From NCBI GenBank assembly GCA_035689185.1, contig DASSLY010000130.1, forward strand, positions 1 through 21,597: 21,597 bases of DNA. The letters run 5' to 3'. The notes under the pieces were generated by a model that had not been told where the DNA came from, made no database searches, and saw only the letters and a list, made by a program, of their open reading frames with translations. This document shows positions 6,449-14,030 of this stretch, piece after piece. Source of the stretch: DASSLY01 sp035689185. Its GTDB lineage: Bacteria; Actinomycetota; Actinomycetes; Actinomycetales; Dermatophilaceae. The translations under genes and the position numbers were made by a program. Numbering within the stretch: the stretch's first letter is position 1; each line of letters begins with the position of its first letter.

Positions 6449-7099
6449 ATGAGCAACGGCCGCGAGGTGCGCAGTCTTACCGTCGACCGGCTGGACGACC
6501 TGCCGGACCCGTGCCGGACGTGTCTGCGCTGGGAGCTGGACCCGGTGGGCGCGGCCGACCTTCGTGGGCCGGCCGAGATCCGGATCGCGAAGCAGACCTG
6601 GCTGTCCACGGCACTGCTGGAGTGGGGCAGTGTCGGGCGCATCGTCTACGTCGACGACCGGCCGGCGGCGTACGTGATGTATGCGGCACCGGGACTGGTC
6701 CCGCGCGCCACGCTTTTTCCTACCGCCCCGGTCTCGGGCGACGCGGTGCTCATGATGGGCGCTCGGGTCGACGAGAAGTACGCCGGCCAGGGCCTGGGCC
6801 GGCTTCTGGTGCAGGCGATGGCCAAGGATGTGCTGCGCCGCGGGATTCGCGCCGTGGAGGCGTTCGCCAGCCGTGGCGAGCAGGCCCAGGCCAGGGACGG
6901 CTGCCTGGTGCCGGTGGAGTTCTACACGGCGGTCGGCTTCACGACGGTGCGGGACCACCGGCGCTACCCCCGGCTGCGGCTGGACCTGCGGTCCACGCTG
7001 ACCTGGCGAGAGGACGTCGAGCAGGTGGTGGAGCGGCTCCTGGCGCAGGTGCGTGCCCCGGTCCTGGCGCCGGACAGGTCCAGCCCCGGCGTCAGCTGA
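6449..7099 (+). CDS. GNAT family N-acetyltransferase
   Basis: A 216-residue acetyl-CoA-dependent N-acetyltransferase. The acetyl-CoA pyrophosphate loop is YAGQGLGRLLVQAM (111-124), preceded by strand ALMMGARVDEKY-like sequence (99-111), and FYTAVGFTTV (158-167) forms the end of the fold. Near the start is DLPDPCRTCLRWELDP with a CxxC pair (Cys22, Cys25), typical of a conserved actinobacterial subfamily found next to parAB. The substrate is unknown. I chose the ATG at 6449 because family-like sequence begins there; an ATG at 6311 would add 46 residues of translated tandem repeat. The 3' end overlaps trxA by 8 bases, tail to tail. Confidence 0.88.
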   Translation: MSNGREVRSLTVDRLDDLPDPCRTCLRWELDPVGAADLRGPAEIRIAKQTWLSTALLEWGSVGRIVYVDDRPAAYVMYAAPGLVPRATLFPTAPVSGDAVLMMGARVDEKYAGQGLGRLLVQAMAKDVLRRGIRAVEAFASRGEQAQARDGCLVPVEFYTAVGFTTVRDHRRYPRLRLDLRSTLTWREDVEQVVERLLAQVRAPVLAPDRSSPGVS

Positions 7100-7418
7100 G
7101 GTAGTCGGACAGCTCGCGGACCAGCTTGGGCTTGGGCAGCGCCCCGACGACCGTCTTGACGACCTCGCCGCCCACGTACACGTTCATCGTGGGGATGCCG
7201 GTAATGCCGTACTTCGAGGTGACCACGGGGTTCTCGTCCGTGTTGACCTTCACCACCGTGACCTTGTCGGCGTGCTCGACGGCGAGCTCCTCCAGAATCG
7301 GGGAGACGGCGCGGCAGGGCCCGCACCACGGCGCCCAGAAGTCGACAATGACGGGCTTGTCCTGGTTCAGCACGTCATCGGTGAAGGTGGCGTCGGTGAC
7401 TTCCTTGGTGGCTCCCAT
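7092..7418 (-). CDS. trxA: Thioredoxin
   Basis: A thioredoxin of 108 residues, the normal length, which reduces protein disulfides in the cytoplasm. The active site FWAPWCGPC (Cys32 and Cys35) is followed by the conserved Asp/Lys-containing strand VKVNTDENP and the cis-proline loop GITGIPTMNVY. The ATG at 7418 has AAAGGAG seven bases upstream (7426-7432). It lies 62 bases downstream of trxB on the same strand, so the reductase and its substrate are made together, probably from the ECF-type promoter in front of trxB. This is the counterpart of mycobacterial trxC and Streptomyces trxA. Confidence 0.96.
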   Translation of the reverse strand: MGATKEVTDATFTDDVLNQDKPVIVDFWAPWCGPCRAVSPILEELAVEHADKVTVVKVNTDENPVVTSKYGITGIPTMNVYVGGEVVKTVVGALPKPKLVRELSDYLS

Positions 7419-7480
7419 GAGGGGGCTCCTTTCATCGGTGAAGGTCCGTGCGGGGGGTTCCCGCGTGTCGAGATGCGCGG

Positions 7481-8563
7481 TCAGCGGGCTCCGGTCAGCA
7501 CGGCGGCCTCGTTCGGGGCAGCCTCGGCGGATCCGCCGCGCGCCCGCTCGGCCAACTGGTCCAGCCGGGCCAGGTAGCGCTCGGCGTCCAGCGAGGCGGC
7601 GCACCCGGAGCCGGCCGCGGTGACCGCCTGCCGGTAGGTGTGGTCGACCAGGTCGCCACAGGCGAATACGCCGTCGAGGTTGGTCAACGTGCTGCGCCCC
7701 TGGACCAGGACGTAACCTTGCGCGTCGAGGTCGACGCTTCCGCGGACCAGCGCGCTACGCGGGTCGTGCCCGATCGCGACGAACAGCCCGGTCGCGGCGA
7801 CCTCGCGGGTCGCACCGGTGACGGTGTCCCGCAGCGTCACTCCGGTCAGCTTGGCCTGGCCGTGGAGCGCCGCGACCTCGCTGTTCCAGGCGAAGGAGAT
7901 CCGCTCGTTGGCGAACGCGCGGTCGGCCATGATCTTGCTGGCGCGCAGCTCGTCGCGGCGGTGCACGATGGTCACCGAGCGGGCGAACTTGGTCAGGAAG
8001 GTGGCCTCCTCGATGGCCGAGTCGCCGCCGCCCACGACCAGGATGTCTTGGTCCCGGAAGAAGAACCCGTCGCAGGTGGCACACCAGGACACTCCGTGCC
8101 CGGACAGGCGCTGCTCGTCCGGCAGTCCCAGGGCTCGGTACGCCGACCCCATGGCCAGGATCACGGCATACGCGTGGTGCGTGGCGCCCGAGCCGTCCAC
8201 TACCGACTTCACCGGGCCCTCCAGCGACACCGACTCCACGTCGTCCGTGACCAGTTCCGCGCCGAACCGCTCGGCTTGCGCCCGCATCTGCTCCATCAGG
8301 TCGGGTCCCATGATGCCGTCGCGGAACCCGGGGAAGTTCTCCACCTCGGTCGTGTTCATCAACGCACCGCCGGCGGTCACCGACCCGGTGAACACCAGGG
8401 GCCGCAGGTTCGCCCGCGCGGCGTAGATCGCTGCCGTGTAGCCGGCCGGTCCCGAGCCGATGATGATGAGGTTGCGGATCTCCGTCGGCGCTTCCGAGGA
8501 CGCCGCGAAAAGGCGCTCCCCGGCACCGCTCTGGCTTGCCAACATGGTCCCCTTGCTCGTCAT
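7481..8563 (-). CDS. trxB: Thioredoxin-disulfide reductase
   Basis: The FAD/NADPH flavoenzyme that recycles thioredoxin. From the ATG at 8563 it has 360 residues, longer than the usual 310-335: about 28 extra residues at the start and an Ala/Glu-rich tail. Motifs are IIIGSGPAGYTAA (33-45, FAD), NTTEVENFPGF (70-80), WCATCDG (160-166, redox Cys161 and Cys164), VVGGGDSAIEEA (176-187, NADPH), HRRDELRAS (201-209) and VFACGDLVDHTYRQAVTAAGSGCAAS near the C-terminus. An alternative ATG at 8545 lies 18 bases downstream. The frame is open up to 9496, but that part is antisense to nothing new and overlaps the anti-sigma gene in another frame. trxA follows. Confidence 0.95.
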   Translation of the reverse strand: MTSKGTMLASQSGAGERLFAASSEAPTEIRNLIIIGSGPAGYTAAIYAARANLRPLVFTGSVTAGGALMNTTEVENFPGFRDGIMGPDLMEQMRAQAERFGAELVTDDVESVSLEGPVKSVVDGSGATHHAYAVILAMGSAYRALGLPDEQRLSGHGVSWCATCDGFFFRDQDILVVGGGDSAIEEATFLTKFARSVTIVHRRDELRASKIMADRAFANERISFAWNSEVAALHGQAKLTGVTLRDTVTGATREVAATGLFVAIGHDPRSALVRGSVDLDAQGYVLVQGRSTLTNLDGVFACGDLVDHTYRQAVTAAGSGCAASLDAERYLARLDQLAERARGGSAEAAPNEAAVLTGAR

Positions 8564-8626
8564 GGCTCGCTTCGCCGTGGTCCTGGGTGACGGTGCCCGT
8601 TCCGGTCGGCCCGTTCCGCTCGCTCC

Positions 8627-8652
8627 AACCGATCCTAGGGCGGCTTTGTTCC
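8627..8652 (-). promoter_or_regulatory. ECF-type stress promoter for trxB-trxA
   Basis: On the minus strand GGAAC (8648-8652) is separated by exactly 18 bases from GTT (8627-8629). This is the arrangement recognised by thiol-oxidative-stress sigma factors of the SigR/SigH type (GGAAT/C-N18-GTT). It lies 63 bases upstream of the trxB start within the 113-base gap after the anti-sigma gene. trxBA operons are classic targets of these factors. The -10 element differs from the CGTC expected for SigM promoters, so control by a SigR/SigH homologue encoded elsewhere is more likely. Confidence 0.6.
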
Positions 8653-8676
8653 AGTGCCGCAGGCCGAGGACCCGCC

Positions 8677-9432
8677 TCAGCCAAGGTCCACGCTGGCGAT
8701 CTCGGCGGGGTTCGTCGCCGAACAGGCCGGTCGCACGACGTGGGCGGTGCGCCGTCCGGCCGCGGTGACGAGGATTACTGCGGCTGGGCTGCCCTGGTAG
8801 GTCGCGAGATCGACAACGACCGTGCTCGGCTGGGGCAGGCGAAGAGACTGAAGGCAGGCCTGCAGGCCCCGGCTGGTCGCCAGCTGCCCGTAGACCGCCG
8901 CGTTTCGACCGCTGAGACGGGACGGACCTGCCCCGGAGCCGCTGAAGGACGGGGTGGGGACAGCCTGGTCCACAGCGGCCGACAGCTGGCCGGCAAGGGT
9001 GGACTCGGTGTAGGCCCGACCCGAGCTGAGGACCTGGACGGCTGCCGGACCGAGCGGTGCGGCCGGCGTCCGCACGTTGTCCTCGGCCCCCTGGCTGGAG
9101 GCACCGCCCAACGCGGCCGACCCCGCGTTGCTGCCGAGCTTGCCCTGCTGGGCCAGGTTCGTCCCGAGCACCCCGATGGCTGCGACCGCGGCCACGGCAC
9201 CCAAGGCGGCGACGACCCGTGGCAGGCCGAACCGCCGACGCCGAATCGGCGTCACCCGGGGGTCGGCCGGCGTGCGCGCCGCCTGTTCTCGCGCCAGGCT
9301 GGCACCGATCCGTTCGACCAGGTGGGCCGGCATCGGTCCGGGCTCGGGCAGTGAGGCAAGCAGCGCGCGGATGCCGGTGGGGTCCTCCTCGGGCTCGCTT
9401 CGCCGGTCGTGCGGGCCTCGCGGCGCGGTCAC
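8677..9432 (-). CDS. Membrane anti-sigma factor for SigM (RsmA-like)
   Basis: A 251-residue single-pass membrane protein encoded directly after the ECF sigma gene, which by position and layout should hold SigM inactive. Residues 1-70 are cytoplasmic with a short helix (GIRALLASLPEPGPMPAHLVERIGASL) suited to bind sigma. RRRR precedes the membrane segment VVAALGAVAAVAAIGVLG (about 73-90). The rest is an outer domain with two cysteines (one near residue 197 in LQACLQSL, one near 235 in RPACSAT) that could pair. No zinc-binding HxxxCxxC (ZAS) motif is present. The length resembles that of mycobacterial RsmA (Rv3912). The GTG at 9432 is preceded by GAGGAGGT, slightly distant; the frame upstream of it lacks family character. 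Confidence 0.82.
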   Translation of the reverse strand: MTAPRGPHDRRSEPEEDPTGIRALLASLPEPGPMPAHLVERIGASLAREQAARTPADPRVTPIRRRRFGLPRVVAALGAVAAVAAIGVLGTNLAQQGKLGSNAGSAALGGASSQGAEDNVRTPAAPLGPAAVQVLSSGRAYTESTLAGQLSAAVDQAVPTPSFSGSGAGPSRLSGRNAAVYGQLATSRGLQACLQSLRLPQPSTVVVDLATYQGSPAAVILVTAAGRRTAHVVRPACSATNPAEIASVDLG

Positions 9433-9512
9433 GATGTGGGCACCTCCTCGGGTGGTCTCGTTGCTGCAGGGTGGAGGCGATCGCCACCGGCGACACACCT
9501 TGATGTATGACG

Positions 9513-10094
9513 TCAGGTGGGTGCTGTGGGTTCCGGCGCCTTGGCCGACCCGTCGGGGTGCAGGAGCTGCGCGAGGGCGTTGCGACCCCGCGCGCACCGG
9601 GACTTGATCGTCCCCTCGGCGACGTCGAGCACGGCGGCCGCCTCGGCGACGGACAGCCCGTGCATGTCGACCAGGATCAGCGCCATCCGCTGCCCGGCGG
9701 GAATCCGGTCGAGTGCCTGCTGGACGTCCAGTCGCAGCTCGACCTGGTGCGGCGCGTCCACCGGGGAGGCCAGGATCGCGTCGTCGTCATCGCCGAGCTC
9801 GCTGGTCGGGCGCTGTCGGCGCAGCCGGTCCAGGCAGGCGTTGACGACGATGCGGTGCAGCCACGTGGTGACCGCTGACTCGCCCCGGAAGGAGTCGGCC
9901 CGGCGGAAGGCGGCAATAAACGCCTCCTGAACCGCGTCGGCGGCGGTCTCCGGGTCGCGGGTGGTGCGCAGGGCAACGGCCCACATCCGGTCCCGGTGCC
10001 GGCGGAAGATCTCCCCGAACGCCTCCGCGTCGCCGGCGCAGTGGGCCGCGAGCAGGTCACGGTCGGTGGCGTCGCGCAGGTCGTCGGGGCGCAT
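9513..10094 (-). CDS. sigM: ECF RNA polymerase sigma factor SigM
   Basis: A 193-residue extracytoplasmic-function sigma factor. Region 2 (about 25-92) includes FGEIFRRHRDRMWAVALRTTRD, the core-binding DAVQEAFIAAFRRADSF (53-69) and the promoter-melting TWLHRIVVNACLDRLRR (77-93). An acidic linker GDDDDA follows, then region 4 (about 121-176) with the helix-turn-helix LSVAEAAAVLDVAEGTIKSR that reads the -35 element. Its place between the murJ-pseudokinase genes and a membrane anti-sigma gene plus trxBA matches mycobacterial sigM (Rv3911). It starts 10 bases after the pseudokinase stop, so it is co-transcribed with cell-wall genes. The regulon cannot be read from this window. Confidence 0.92.
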   Translation of the reverse strand: MRPDDLRDATDRDLLAAHCAGDAEAFGEIFRRHRDRMWAVALRTTRDPETAADAVQEAFIAAFRRADSFRGESAVTTWLHRIVVNACLDRLRRQRPTSELGDDDDAILASPVDAPHQVELRLDVQQALDRIPAGQRMALILVDMHGLSVAEAAAVLDVAEGTIKSRCARGRNALAQLLHPDGSAKAPEPTAPT

Positions 10095-10104
10095 GGCGGG
10101 ATGC

Positions 10105-12333
10105 TCAGCTGAGCACGATCTCGGCCAGCGTGGCGCGGTACTTGCCGTCGTCGGTGAGCGCGGCCTGGGTGAACCAGACGATGACGAACTGGGTCTTCGG
10201 CGCGTCGGCTGGGGCGGTGAGCTGCACCACGCCCCGGGCCCCGTCGGCCTGGCCGAGGAGGAACGCGCCCTCGACCGAGGTCTTGTTCGTGGCGAGGACC
10301 CGGACGTTGACGGGCTTGTCGCCCAGCGTGAGCGTGATGTGCCCGACCCGGGCCTGCTGGCCGAGGTCGAGCAGCACCCCGATGCCCTTCTTCAGCCCGC
10401 CCAGCCCAGCCGAGCGGTACCCCTCCGAGCGCCAAACCGTGGCGGCCTTGCCGTCATACACCTTGGGCGCGTCGGCGTTGTTCTCCACCTTGTCCCCCTG
10501 CGGGTCGAATCCGCGGGCGGACAGGATGGCGATCGGTCCGGTGTCCAGCGACGGGCCGACGGCCGGGCTCGTGGTTGCGCCGGGGCCGCCGGTGACGGTG
10601 ACCGGCGGCGCCGTCGCGGTCACCGTCGCGATCCCCGGAGTCACGCTGGGCAGGCTGATGCTGGCCCCCAGCCCCCGAAGGCCGCAGTACCCGAGCAGCA
10701 GCGCGACGAGCAGCACCCCGAGCACGATGAGCAGCACGACCCGGGATTGCCCCGGCGGCGGGTTCAGCCCCGTCTCCGGCGGGAGCATCGGCAGCGGTGG
10801 CTCGACCAGCGAGGCGTCCTCGGTGAGCACCTCCGGCAGGTGGGCAGCCCGAACGGGCGTCCTGGGTCGGGTGGGCGCGGCCGGCCCCGAGGTCGTCGCC
10901 ACAGCCCGGCCGGTATGCGGGGAGGCCGGACCGCTGGCCGGTGTGCCTGTCGTCGTGCCCGGTGTGCCTGTCGTCGTACCCGTGGCTGGTGTGCCTGCAG
11001 TCGGGGCCGCGGCCGGTGTGCCTGCCGTCGTGCCCGCGGCCGGTGTGCCTGTCGTCGTGACCGGTGTGCCTGTCGTCGTGCCCGCGTCTGGTGTGCCCGC
11101 AGTCGGGGCCGCTGGGGGTGTTGCGGCGGCGGCCACCGTGAAACGGCCGTTTCGCTGCGGGCGGAGCCGACCTACCGTGGCGGCGGCCAGGGCTTGCCAC
11201 CGGCCGACTCGGGCCGTGCCGGCGCGAGGTTCGGCGGTCTCGCCGGGTGATGCGCTCGCGGGCGCGGTCTCGGAGCCGGCCGTGCTGGTGGCCTCGTCGG
11301 CTCCGACCGGGAGGCGCTGGGTTGCGACGGGCTCGGCGGCGCGACCGGGTCCGTCGGGCTCGGCCGTGGCCGCGCTGTGGGTCATGTCGTCCTCCGGTGC
11401 TAGCGGCGCCGTGGGGGTCGCCCCGCCGGCGCCGGCCGCGGTGAGGGCCTTGGCGGCCGGCGCGCCGGCCGCGGTGGCGGAAGCAGTCCGGCTGGCCGGC
11501 CGCTGCGGCCATGGGCCCAGCAGATCCGCGACCTCCGCCGGGGTGCGCGGTCCCCGGTCCTGGCCGAGGGTGCTGAGGGTGTCGCGGCACAGCCGGTCGA
11601 GGTCGCCCGGCACGCCGGCCGTGATGTCGCTCGCGGCGACCAGGCTGCCGGAGACACGTGGCGCCAGCGGCAGCCCGGGATCCAGCTCCACCCGCCTGCC
11701 CTGCGGGTGCGCGGGGGGACCGGTGCCGGGCCAGCGGCCGGTCAGCGCGGCATAGAGGATGGCGACCAGCCCGATGCTGTCGGCCCGGGCCGCCTGCGCC
11801 GTCGGGGTGTCCTCCTGCCCGGTGAGGGCGGCGGCGACGGCGATGCCGGTGAGCTTGACCGAGCCGTGCGCGGTGCGGGCAACGACCCGTGGCGTCAGGC
11901 AGAGGTGGTGCAGCCCGCGCAGTCGCGCGGTCTCCAGCGCGATGGCGAGCTCCCCGGTGATGCGCCGTGCCTCGGCCGCCGCCAGGGTGCCCTCCTGGAG
12001 CAGCACCGACAGCGGGGTGGCCCCCGGATGGTGCTCCTCGACGACGAAGCTGATCCCGTCGTGAGTCCCCACGTCCAGGATGCGAACGAGCCGGACGTCC
12101 TCCACCCCGGCGGCGCGGCGGGCCGCGTCCAGCGCGGCCGGCGCGTTCGGGTGGTGGGCGTCGACCACGGTGACGCAGACGGTGCGTTCCAGGATGGTGT
12201 CCACCGCGGTCCACCGGGCCGCCTCGGGTGCGGGGACGCGGGAGGAGAGCCGGCGCTGCACGGCATACCGGTCGGCGAGCACGGTCCCAGGGCCCAGACC
12301 GGCCAGGCCAGGCGAATCAGGGACGCCTTGCAC
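10105..12333 (-). CDS. Membrane pseudokinase with extracellular discoidin-like domain (MurJ partner)
   Basis: A 742-residue protein with a cytoplasmic kinase-like domain (about 18-280), a long Thr/Pro/Ala linker, one membrane helix near 533-556 (VVLLIVLGVLLVALLLGYCGL) and an outer beta-sandwich-like domain (about 598-742). The kinase fold is recognisable (VLADRYAVQRRL, LVRILDVGTHDGISFVVEE, DSIGLVAILYAALTGRWP), but the VAIK lysine is Thr55, the HRD aspartate position is Cys145, the following lysine is Thr147, and DFG is replaced by LTG (161-163). It cannot be an active kinase of the usual kind. The outer domain (DGKAATVWRSEGY, GVLLDLG, VRVLATNK) resembles F5/8-type carbohydrate-binding folds. 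In mycobacteria the same parts are fused to MurJ as MviN, whose phosphorylated pseudokinase binds FhaA; here murJ is the preceding gene. Start GTG, with GGGGAG five bases upstream. Confidence 0.85.
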   Translation of the reverse strand: MQGVPDSPGLAGLGPGTVLADRYAVQRRLSSRVPAPEAARWTAVDTILERTVCVTVVDAHHPNAPAALDAARRAAGVEDVRLVRILDVGTHDGISFVVEEHHPGATPLSVLLQEGTLAAAEARRITGELAIALETARLRGLHHLCLTPRVVARTAHGSVKLTGIAVAAALTGQEDTPTAQAARADSIGLVAILYAALTGRWPGTGPPAHPQGRRVELDPGLPLAPRVSGSLVAASDITAGVPGDLDRLCRDTLSTLGQDRGPRTPAEVADLLGPWPQRPASRTASATAAGAPAAKALTAAGAGGATPTAPLAPEDDMTHSAATAEPDGPGRAAEPVATQRLPVGADEATSTAGSETAPASASPGETAEPRAGTARVGRWQALAAATVGRLRPQRNGRFTVAAAATPPAAPTAGTPDAGTTTGTPVTTTGTPAAGTTAGTPAAAPTAGTPATGTTTGTPGTTTGTPASGPASPHTGRAVATTSGPAAPTRPRTPVRAAHLPEVLTEDASLVEPPLPMLPPETGLNPPPGQSRVVLLIVLGVLLVALLLGYCGLRGLGASISLPSVTPGIATVTATAPPVTVTGGPGATTSPAVGPSLDTGPIAILSARGFDPQGDKVENNADAPKVYDGKAATVWRSEGYRSAGLGGLKKGIGVLLDLGQQARVGHITLTLGDKPVNVRVLATNKTSVEGAFLLGQADGARGVVQLTAPADAPKTQFVIVWFTQAALTDDGKYRATLAEIVLS
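10940..11120. repeat. 21/27-bp tandem repeats encoding the Thr/Pro linker of the pseudokinase
   Basis: GGTGTGCC recurs at 10940, 10961, 10988, 11015, 11042, 11063 and 11090, at spacings of 21 or 27 bases. On the minus strand this encodes a flexible linker of alternating 7- and 9-residue units around the tetrapeptide AGTP or TGTP. The linker lies between the pseudokinase domain and the membrane helix. Confidence 0.85.
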
Positions 12334-12407
12334 GTCCGCTCCCCTCTGCCCGTAGCCCTACCGCGGCGTCTGGTGCGCGGCCCTCGGCGCCGTCTCCGGC
12401 TGACATC

Positions 12408-14030
12408 CTAGGCACGACCGGCACCGGGACCCATCCGGCGCGCGCGGCTCAGCAGTGGGTGTAGCACCTCCGTGAGCTCCCGCACCCGCAGCGCGTGGGC
12501 CACGCCCAGGTAGACCCCGCCGTACACCGAGCCGGCGGCCAGCAGGACGACCGGACCCTGCAGCCGGCCGCCGAGCAGCCCGGTCAGCAGCAGCACCATC
12601 GGCCAGCAGATGGCTGCGGCGACCGCCGCGGCGAGCAGGAGCCGGACGTGGGTGCGGATCACCCGGGACATCGGCAGCCCGCCCAGCAGCCGGCGTGCCA
12701 ACACCACCCCGACGACGGCGCCGACCAGGTTGCTGGCCGACTGCCCGGCGCCGACGGCGATCCCCACCACCTGGTCCGGCAGCGCCAGGGCCGACAGGTT
12801 CACCGTCGTCGCGACGGCCGTGACCAGCACTTGCAGCACGAACGGGGTGCGCGCGTCCTCGAAGGCGTAGAACACCCGTTGGAGCAGGTAAAGCGCGCCG
12901 AAGGGAACCAGGCCGGCCAGCATCGCGGCCATTATCCCGGCGATGCCGTGCTGCTCGGCGCGGGACTGGTTGAAGTACAACGTGCCGGTGATCGCTCCCG
13001 CCAGCATCATCCCGCCCACCGAGGCGGGCACCGTGGCGACCGCGGCCAGGCTCAACCCGCGTTGCACGTCGCGGCGCACCCGGGTGAGGTCGGCGGCCGC
13101 CGCGGCCTGCGACATACGGGTGAACAGCGCCGTCACCAAGGACACCGTGACCAGGGAGTGGGGCAGCATGAACAGCAAGAACGCCTGACCGTAGGCGTAG
13201 CGACCGGGCTGGCGCTGCGCCACCGAGGTCAGCACCTGGGAGGTGACCACGAAGCCGAGCTGGGAGACCGCGAGGGCGGCGAAGGTCCACATCGCTACCC
13301 GCGAGGCCGTCCGCAGCCCGACGCCGCGCAGGCCCCACCGGGGCCGGTACCGGAACCCGGACCGCCGCAGCGGCAGGACCAGCACCAGCGCCTGCGCGAA
13401 CACCCCGGCGGTGGCCGACCCGGCGAGCAGCCATACCATCTGCGGGGTCCATCGTCCGGGGTCGGCCTGGGTGGGCATGGTGGCCAGGAACGTGGCCAGT
13501 CCGGCGATGGCGACGACGTTGGCCACCACGGGCGCCCACATGTATGCCGCGAACCGGCCCCGGGCGTTGAGCACCTGGCCGAGCAGCGTGTACATGCCGT
13601 AGCCGAAGATCTGCGGCAGGCAGATGAGCGCGAACGACGTGCTCAGCGCCGCCGTGGGCCGGTCGAAGCCGTTGGCGTAGACCCGCACCAGCAGTCCGGC
13701 CCCCAGCGTCGTCACCAGGGTAAGGACGGCCATTGCGGCGATCGCCAAGGTGAGCAGCCGGTCGACGTACTCCCGGCCGCCGTCGGCGTGGGTGGCGGCC
13801 CGGGTGATCTGCGGGACGAGCACGGCGTTCAGCACGCCGCCGGCGAGCAGCAGGTAGACGATGTTGGGCAGGCTGTTGGCGACCTCCCAGCCGTTGGCCG
13901 CGACCGTGAGTGCGCCGAGCACGGCCGTCTGCATCGCCGCCCGGACCATGCCGAGCACGCGGGAGACGATGGTGCCTGCGGCCATCGCGGCGCTGGACCG
14001 GGCCAGGCCGCTCGTCGACGTGGCGGTCAC
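12408..14030 (-). CDS. murJ: Lipid II flippase MurJ (MviN)
   Basis: A 540-residue polytopic MOP-superfamily protein that moves lipid II across the cytoplasmic membrane. It opens with SSAAMAAGTIVSRVLGMVRAAM (a typical MurJ first helix with Arg), then NSLPNIVYLLLAGGVLNAVLVPQITRA with the conserved loop. QVLNARGRFAAYMWAPVVANVVAI, LPHSLVTVSLVTALFTRMS and QRVFYAFEDARTPF are all MurJ hallmarks; about 14 membrane segments fit the sequence. The GTG at 14030 has AAGGA five bases upstream and overlaps the stop of the preceding gene as GTGA. Unlike mycobacterial MviN it stops after the flippase (SRARRMGPGAGRA) and the pseudokinase is encoded by the next gene, 74 bases on. Confidence 0.94.
   Translation of the reverse strand: MTATSTSGLARSSAAMAAGTIVSRVLGMVRAAMQTAVLGALTVAANGWEVANSLPNIVYLLLAGGVLNAVLVPQITRAATHADGGREYVDRLLTLAIAAMAVLTLVTTLGAGLLVRVYANGFDRPTAALSTSFALICLPQIFGYGMYTLLGQVLNARGRFAAYMWAPVVANVVAIAGLATFLATMPTQADPGRWTPQMVWLLAGSATAGVFAQALVLVLPLRRSGFRYRPRWGLRGVGLRTASRVAMWTFAALAVSQLGFVVTSQVLTSVAQRQPGRYAYGQAFLLFMLPHSLVTVSLVTALFTRMSQAAAAADLTRVRRDVQRGLSLAAVATVPASVGGMMLAGAITGTLYFNQSRAEQHGIAGIMAAMLAGLVPFGALYLLQRVFYAFEDARTPFVLQVLVTAVATTVNLSALALPDQVVGIAVGAGQSASNLVGAVVGVVLARRLLGGLPMSRVIRTHVRLLLAAAVAAAICWPMVLLLTGLLGGRLQGPVVLLAAGSVYGGVYLGVAHALRVRELTEVLHPLLSRARRMGPGAGRA

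Noticed and set aside
6203..6958. Upstream extension of the aminotransferase frame
   Set aside because: The optimal AAGGAGG at 6209-6215 fixes the start at 6202 and the rest is antisense to the GNAT gene.
8677..9432. Zinc-binding (ZAS) anti-sigma factor that senses redox like RsrA
   Set aside because: No HxxxCxxC motif is present in the cytoplasmic part; the two cysteines lie in the predicted outer domain.
9476..9485. GGCGATCGCC palindrome between sigM and the anti-sigma gene
   Set aside because: A 10-bp GC-rich palindrome is common in such genomes and has no promoter context here.
8564..9496. Upstream extension of the trxB frame to about 670 residues
   Set aside because: It overlaps the anti-sigma gene in another frame, has no TrxB similarity, and would cover the ECF promoter.
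10130..11755. Long plus-strand open frame (541 codons) opposite the pseudokinase gene
   Set aside because: Its Val/Pro/Ala repeats are only the reverse reading of the Thr/Pro linker repeats; the minus-strand protein has recognisable domains.
10105..12333. Active serine/threonine kinase annotation
   Set aside because: The catalytic lysine, HRD aspartate and DFG motif are all replaced.
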